A DNA stretch of 11,746 nt, taken from assembly GCA_010093685.1 (NCBI GenBank), contig MU006255.1, forward strand, positions 71,479 through 83,224, written 5' to 3'. Position 1 is the stretch's first letter. Every line of letters begins with the position of its first letter. Origin of the DNA: Ophiobolus disseminans. Lineage: Eukaryota > Ascomycota > Dothideomycetes > Pleosporales > Phaeosphaeriaceae. The position numbers and the translations under genes are program-made. Below are positions 8,857 to 11,746 of the stretch, in pieces. Below the pieces are notes generated by a model. The model worked only from the letters and a program-made list of their open reading frames with translations. It searched no databases and had not been told where the DNA came from.

Positions 8857-8888
8857 CTGGTGGAATAGCCCCGGGGGCCATTCCACCG
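8857..8888. repeat. Imperfect palindrome P1 at the putative element edge
   Basis: GGTGGAAT at 8859-8866 pairs with ATTCCACC at 8880-8887. The centre continues A-GCCCC against GGGG-C-C with one A:C mismatch, so the stem is about 13 bp with almost no loop. It begins roughly ten bases after the NLR text stops. Its arms resemble those of the palindrome at 8933-8967. Confidence 0.75.
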
Positions 8889-8932
8889 CGATCGCTGATT
8901 GGCTGCAGCACCTCGCCTCACCAAAACTCAGC

Positions 8933-8967
8933 GGGGGCATTCCTCCGCAACTTGGAGGAATGCCCCC
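8933..8967. repeat. Perfect 14-bp inverted repeat P2
   Basis: GGGGGCATTCCTCC (8933-8946) is followed by the 7-nt loop GCAACTT and by its exact reverse complement GGAGGAATGCCCCC (8954-8967). It lies 75 bp before the ATG at 9042. It could be a recombinase-binding site, a hairpin in the leader RNA, or an element-end structure. The sequence alone does not decide. Confidence 0.85.
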
Positions 8968-9006
8968 TCTGCATCTCTCTACCGCTCTACACCTCTGTAT
9001 ACTACT

Positions 9007-9018
9007 ACGCGTACGCGT
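9007..9018 (+). promoter_or_regulatory. Tandem ACGCGT boxes upstream of the ORF
   Basis: Two abutting copies of ACGCGT lie 24-35 bp before the ATG, followed by a pyrimidine-rich stretch. ACGCGT is the MCB motif bound by the MBF complex at G1/S in yeasts. Whether it works so in this organism is unknown, and a CpG-rich palindrome can arise by chance. Confidence 0.25.
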
Positions 9019-9041
9019 GCTATCTCTTTCTATACTCTACT

Positions 9042-11746
9042 ATGTTTACCTACCTCCCTGCATACCGTGTGTTGATATGCGCAGAGCATCAGCACGCTGT
9101 CTACGGCCTAGATGAGCACCTCAAACGGCACCATAGCTTACCTGCAGCAAAGAGAAGAGAGCTGCGCGCAGCGTACGCAGGCCTTGCAATTAATGCGCCA
9201 ACGCAGCTCTCTCTACCAGCGCCTAATAGCGCGCCTATTGCGCAGCTAGGGCAAGCGCAAGACGCGTTCCTCTGCTGCCAGCAGAAGGAAGAAGACGCAG
9301 GCGCGGCAGGCGCTGCAGTAGCTGCAGTAGCTGCAGCAGCTATTCAGCAGCGCCGTAGCTGTAGCTATATTACTACAAATCGCAAAAAGATGCGTATACA
9401 TACAAATCAGCAGCACAGCGTAAAGCTGACGCGCTGGTCGTCCTCTGCAGCTACCTCATACAAAGAGCACGCAGCGCAGCTCTGGCGGCCAGTCAAGGTG
9501 CAGACCTTCTTCCGCGAGCGCCGCTACGTCCGCTACTTCATTGTGCAGGAGGAAGAGCAAGAGGAGCAGCAGCAGGGAGAGCAACAGAGCGAGCAGCAGA
9601 GCGAGCAGCAGGGTGAGCAGCAGGGCGGGCAGCAGGGCAGGCAGCAGGGCAGGGAGCAGGGCGGGCAGCATGAATCAGAGCGGCAGGGCGGCTACCAACA
9701 GAGGCTTGCTCTCCTCTCCTCTACCCTAGGTGCCCTCAAGCGCAAGGACAGCAAGGCAATTAATTGCATGGCCGCAGAGGCTTCAGCCAAGGACCGCACT
9801 GGTTGGTTCAAGCGGACGCAATGGGATGAGCACCTGCAGGCCTACCCAGACTGGAAGCTGCTTGCGTATGCCGTCCGGCCGCCTGGCAACGACGAGCCAG
9901 CGCTGAGGCAGGTAGTGCTGGCGGTAGAGGAGGTAGTAGAGCAGGCTGTATGTGGGCTCAGCACGCTCTCGATAGAGACGCTGCGCTGGCTGCGGAGCGC
10001 AAAGCCAAATGAGCCAGATGTGAGGCCGCTAGGCCAGATGCAGAACAAGAGTAGCCAGCAGCGTGCAGCCAGGCTATGGGCACGACTACTTTGCTACTGC
10101 GTCCGGCTGGTTGCTGCAGAAGAGGCGGACAAGGCAGATGAGATAGAAGAGGATGAACAGCAGCCGCCATGGCAGCGGCAGCAGCAGCAGCAGCAGCAGC
10201 GGCACCAGAAGAAGCCTCCGCTGCAGGCGCTCATGGGCATTGCTTGCCTCTTCCCCTGGCACGGCAGGCAGAAACAGGCGGCTAGGAGGCTCTGGGGGAT
10301 TGTCTCGCGCAAAAAGGGAGAAGAGAGCGCTGCTACAGTGCAAGAGGTGCGCAAGTACGTGCTGCAGCTATCCCAGGAGCTCATCTGCCAGGACATCTGC
10401 CACCAGCCATTTGAGAGTGGCCTCATCCACTTTCTTGCAGCGCTTGGCATCAACCCAGACACGCTACGGCTGCGTACAGCGCCTAAGTTCTCCTCGCTGC
10501 TTGGCTCGCTGGTGTACTGTGTGAGGGTGCTTGTAGCAGAGGCCTTCCTCCCCTCTGGACAGCGCGGTGAGCAGGGGCCAGCAGAGACGCGCGCTCTCCT
10601 GCAGCAGCGGTCTTGCCACCTTGTTGACGGCTCACACAGCCCAATGAGCGTGATGCTGAGTCTGCTGTCGTACGCTAAGTTCATCTCGCTGCGTACGCCA
10701 GGCAGCATAGTAGGCAGCATGTGGTGGTCGCTAGACCGGCAGACCTTCTTCCTTAAGGGCCGCCCAGTTGAGCTTGCGCGCTTCCGCACTATGGCACAGG
10801 GTGTTGTAGCAGAGGCTGCGCAGGTGCTGTGGGAGCAGGTTCTCTGGGTGCAGAAGGAGCAGGAGGAGGGCAGGCGCTTTGTAGAGCTTGCGGCAATCCA
10901 GGACGACGTCACTATTGTACAGCGAGGCGTCTCCTTCCTCTCGCCTGCCCGCCTGCAGGAGGCTGAGCAGTGGATGCTAAAGCAGCTAGCAAGCGTTCCA
11001 GCAGCGCGACGCCTGTACGAGCAGCAAGGCGGCGCTGCTGTTAAGAGAGGTGGAGGAAGCAAGCCAGAGAGCGACAGCGGCATGCTAGTGCAGTGGAGGT
11101 CTCAGGAGGTGCGCCGGCACCTGCGGCATATTGAGCACTTCCTTGACCTTCTCAGCCTTGCCGTGCATGTAGCAGGTGGCCAGCCAGCTCGCGGGCTAGA
11201 GCTGCTCTCTATACGGTGGCGGAACGGGCTGCTGCAGGACCGCAACCTGTACGTGATTGATGGCCAGGTAGCTGTTGTCACACGCTACCACAAGACGCAA
11301 TCTCAGTGGGATAAGCCTAAGGTAGTAGTCCGCTTCCTGCCTCTGGCGGTAGGGCAGCTCGTTGCGGCCTACCTGCTCTATGTGCGGCCACTGCGAGCGC
11401 TGCTGCAGAGCGTGCTAGGCAAGCCCATGTCTGCCTCTGTGACTGACTACCTCTGGGCGGACGAGCAAGGGCCATGGGAGACGGATCAGTTGACGCGTAC
11501 AATGACGCTTGAGTCAGCCAAGTGGCTAGGGACGCGACTGACAGTGCAGGAGTACCGCCACGCAGCAGTAGGCATAGGGCGAGAGGTGGTTAGAGAGCGC
11601 TTTGCTGCCGGGTACCGCACAGAGATGGCCAGCAGTGGCGGTGGCGCGGCAGAGGAGGGGGGAGGAAGCAGCAACGAGGATGGAGAGGACCTAGTTGAGC
11701 TGCAGAACGGGCGTACCACAGCTACAGGCGCGGTTGCCTATGCCGT
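9042..11746 (+). CDS. OrsD-like zinc-finger protein with tyrosine-recombinase-like domain, 3' partial
   Basis: ATG 9042 opens a frame with no stop for 901 codons to the window edge. The frame is also open upstream into the palindromes, but I find no upstream ATG. Residues 1-170 match the OrsD (formerly DUF3505) region: Y8RVLICAEHQHAVYGLDEHL with C13, H16, H26 and H30/31; a second finger with C107 and H120/H125 (SYITTNRKKMRIHTNQQH); then VKVQTFF (151-157). A Glu/Gln-rich tandem tract (170-218) and a Q7 run (380-386) are low-complexity inserts. Residues about 690-901 carry RGLELLSIRW (R717), TRYHK (K751), QEYRH (R839, H840) and GRTTATGAVAY (Y900). This is the R-K-HxxR-H/W-Y order of tyrosine recombinases, with Q at the first His position and R891 at the second. 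Proteins with this N-terminus in fungi often continue into a RecQ-type helicase (telomere-linked helicases); here that part would lie beyond the window. Family assignment is fairly sure, the recombinase reading is inference. Confidence 0.8.
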   Translation, partial: MFTYLPAYRVLICAEHQHAVYGLDEHLKRHHSLPAAKRRELRAAYAGLAINAPTQLSLPAPNSAPIAQLGQAQDAFLCCQQKEEDAGAAGAAVAAVAAAAIQQRRSCSYITTNRKKMRIHTNQQHSVKLTRWSSSAATSYKEHAAQLWRPVKVQTFFRERRYVRYFIVQEEEQEEQQQGEQQSEQQSEQQGEQQGGQQGRQQGREQGGQHESERQGGYQQRLALLSSTLGALKRKDSKAINCMAAEASAKDRTGWFKRTQWDEHLQAYPDWKLLAYAVRPPGNDEPALRQVVLAVEEVVEQAVCGLSTLSIETLRWLRSAKPNEPDVRPLGQMQNKSSQQRAARLWARLLCYCVRLVAAEEADKADEIEEDEQQPPWQRQQQQQQQRHQKKPPLQALMGIACLFPWHGRQKQAARRLWGIVSRKKGEESAATVQEVRKYVLQLSQELICQDICHQPFESGLIHFLAALGINPDTLRLRTAPKFSSLLGSLVYCVRVLVAEAFLPSGQRGEQGPAETRALLQQRSCHLVDGSHSPMSVMLSLLSYAKFISLRTPGSIVGSMWWSLDRQTFFLKGRPVELARFRTMAQGVVAEAAQVLWEQVLWVQKEQEEGRRFVELAAIQDDVTIVQRGVSFLSPARLQEAEQWMLKQLASVPAARRLYEQQGGAAVKRGGGSKPESDSGMLVQWRSQEVRRHLRHIEHFLDLLSLAVHVAGGQPARGLELLSIRWRNGLLQDRNLYVIDGQVAVVTRYHKTQSQWDKPKVVVRFLPLAVGQLVAAYLLYVRPLRALLQSVLGKPMSASVTDYLWADEQGPWETDQLTRTMTLESAKWLGTRLTVQEYRHAAVGIGREVVRERFAAGYRTEMASSGGGAAEEGGGSSNEDGEDLVELQNGRTTATGAVAYA
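9579..9662 (+). repeat. Seven 12-bp in-frame tandem units (EQQG type)
   Basis: Seven abutting 12-nt units read GAGCAACAGAGC, GAGCAGCAGAGC, GAGCAGCAGGGT, GAGCAGCAGGGC, GGGCAGCAGGGC, AGGCAGCAGGGC and AGGGAGCAGGGC, with a partial eighth to 9671. They encode EQQS, EQQG, GQQG, RQQG and REQG. The multiple of three keeps the ORF open, so copy number can vary without a frameshift. The tract separates the zinc-finger region from the rest of the protein. Confidence 0.85.
10179..10199 (+). repeat. (CAG)7 microsatellite encoding polyglutamine
   Basis: Seven pure CAG codons (Q380-Q386), flanked by CGG codons on both sides, sit in a low-complexity, charged spacer of the OrsD-like protein. It is likely to be length-variable between copies. 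Confidence 0.85.

Larger units (their letters stand above)
8845..11746 (+). mobile_element. Putative left end of an OrsD/tyrosine-recombinase-like element inserted in the NLR gene
   Basis: NLR coding similarity ends at about 8843 and unrelated sequence follows at once: two related palindromes, a pyrimidine-rich leader, and a 901-codon ORF pointing inward. This arrangement of target gene, short terminal region and recombinase-like gene reading into the element is what known tyrosine-recombinase elements of fungi (Cryptons, Starships) show. The exact edge is placed only to within about 10 bp. The right end, target-site duplication and the rest of the NLR gene lie outside the window. The alternative is that a telomere-linked-helicase gene was joined here by a rearrangement rather than by transposition. 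Confidence 0.5.

Noticed and set aside
8857..8967. Reading the palindromes as a transcription terminator for the NLR gene
   Set aside because: Hairpin terminators are a bacterial feature; this is fungal DNA, and the palindromes lie upstream of an inward-facing ORF beside an insertion edge.
10094..11083. Long minus-strand open frame of 329 codons
   Set aside because: It is Cys/Ser/Arg-rich with no domain, and is the antisense shadow of the 901-codon OrsD-like ORF, whose GC- and CAG-rich codons remove stops from the complement.

Overview
The window looks like accessory, repeat-rich DNA from a filamentous ascomycete (Pezizomycotina; Dothideomycetes is my best guess, not provable here). The grounds are a HET-NACHT type fungal NLR gene, an OrsD-type (formerly DUF3505) protein of the telomere-linked-helicase family, 50-75 nt GT-AG introns with CTAAC-like branch sites, and in-frame stops of the kind made by repeat-induced point mutation (RIP, CpA to TpA). 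No bacterial operon signals, tRNA, rRNA or CRISPR were seen.

Layout. 1-1488: no gene I can support. 1489-2213: an unrecognised 104-codon ORF, then a decayed ORF with three stops that all fit Gln codons. 2100-4234: three small coiled-coil genes of unknown function: one minus-strand gene with an intron and one premature stop (2100-2779), one plus-strand gene with a 21-nt first exon (3141-3817), and one minus-strand 105-residue gene (3917-4234). 4651-5607: an apparently intact, spliced, four-pass membrane protein with a SUR7/PalI-like layout. 5608-6414: AT-rich repeat remnants, including a 47-bp direct repeat. 6415-7031: region upstream of the NLR gene, with a short 9-bp tandem repeat.

7032-8852 is a HET-NACHT NLR pseudogene. 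It has three internal stops, two of them at expected Trp codons, and ends abruptly at the motif CGSFLTL, where relatives normally continue. Directly after that break lie two related palindromes and then a 901-codon ORF that is open to the window edge (9042-11746). This ORF has the OrsD N-terminal zinc-finger region. Its last 190 residues carry a spaced set of residues that reads like a tyrosine recombinase active site (R717, K751, QxxRH at 836-840, Y900).

My reading is that the last 2.9 kb is the left end of a mobile element that encodes a zinc-finger/tyrosine-recombinase-like protein. It may also carry a RecQ-type helicase beyond the window. The element appears to have inserted into an NLR gene. 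The right end of the element is not in view, so this remains a hypothesis.
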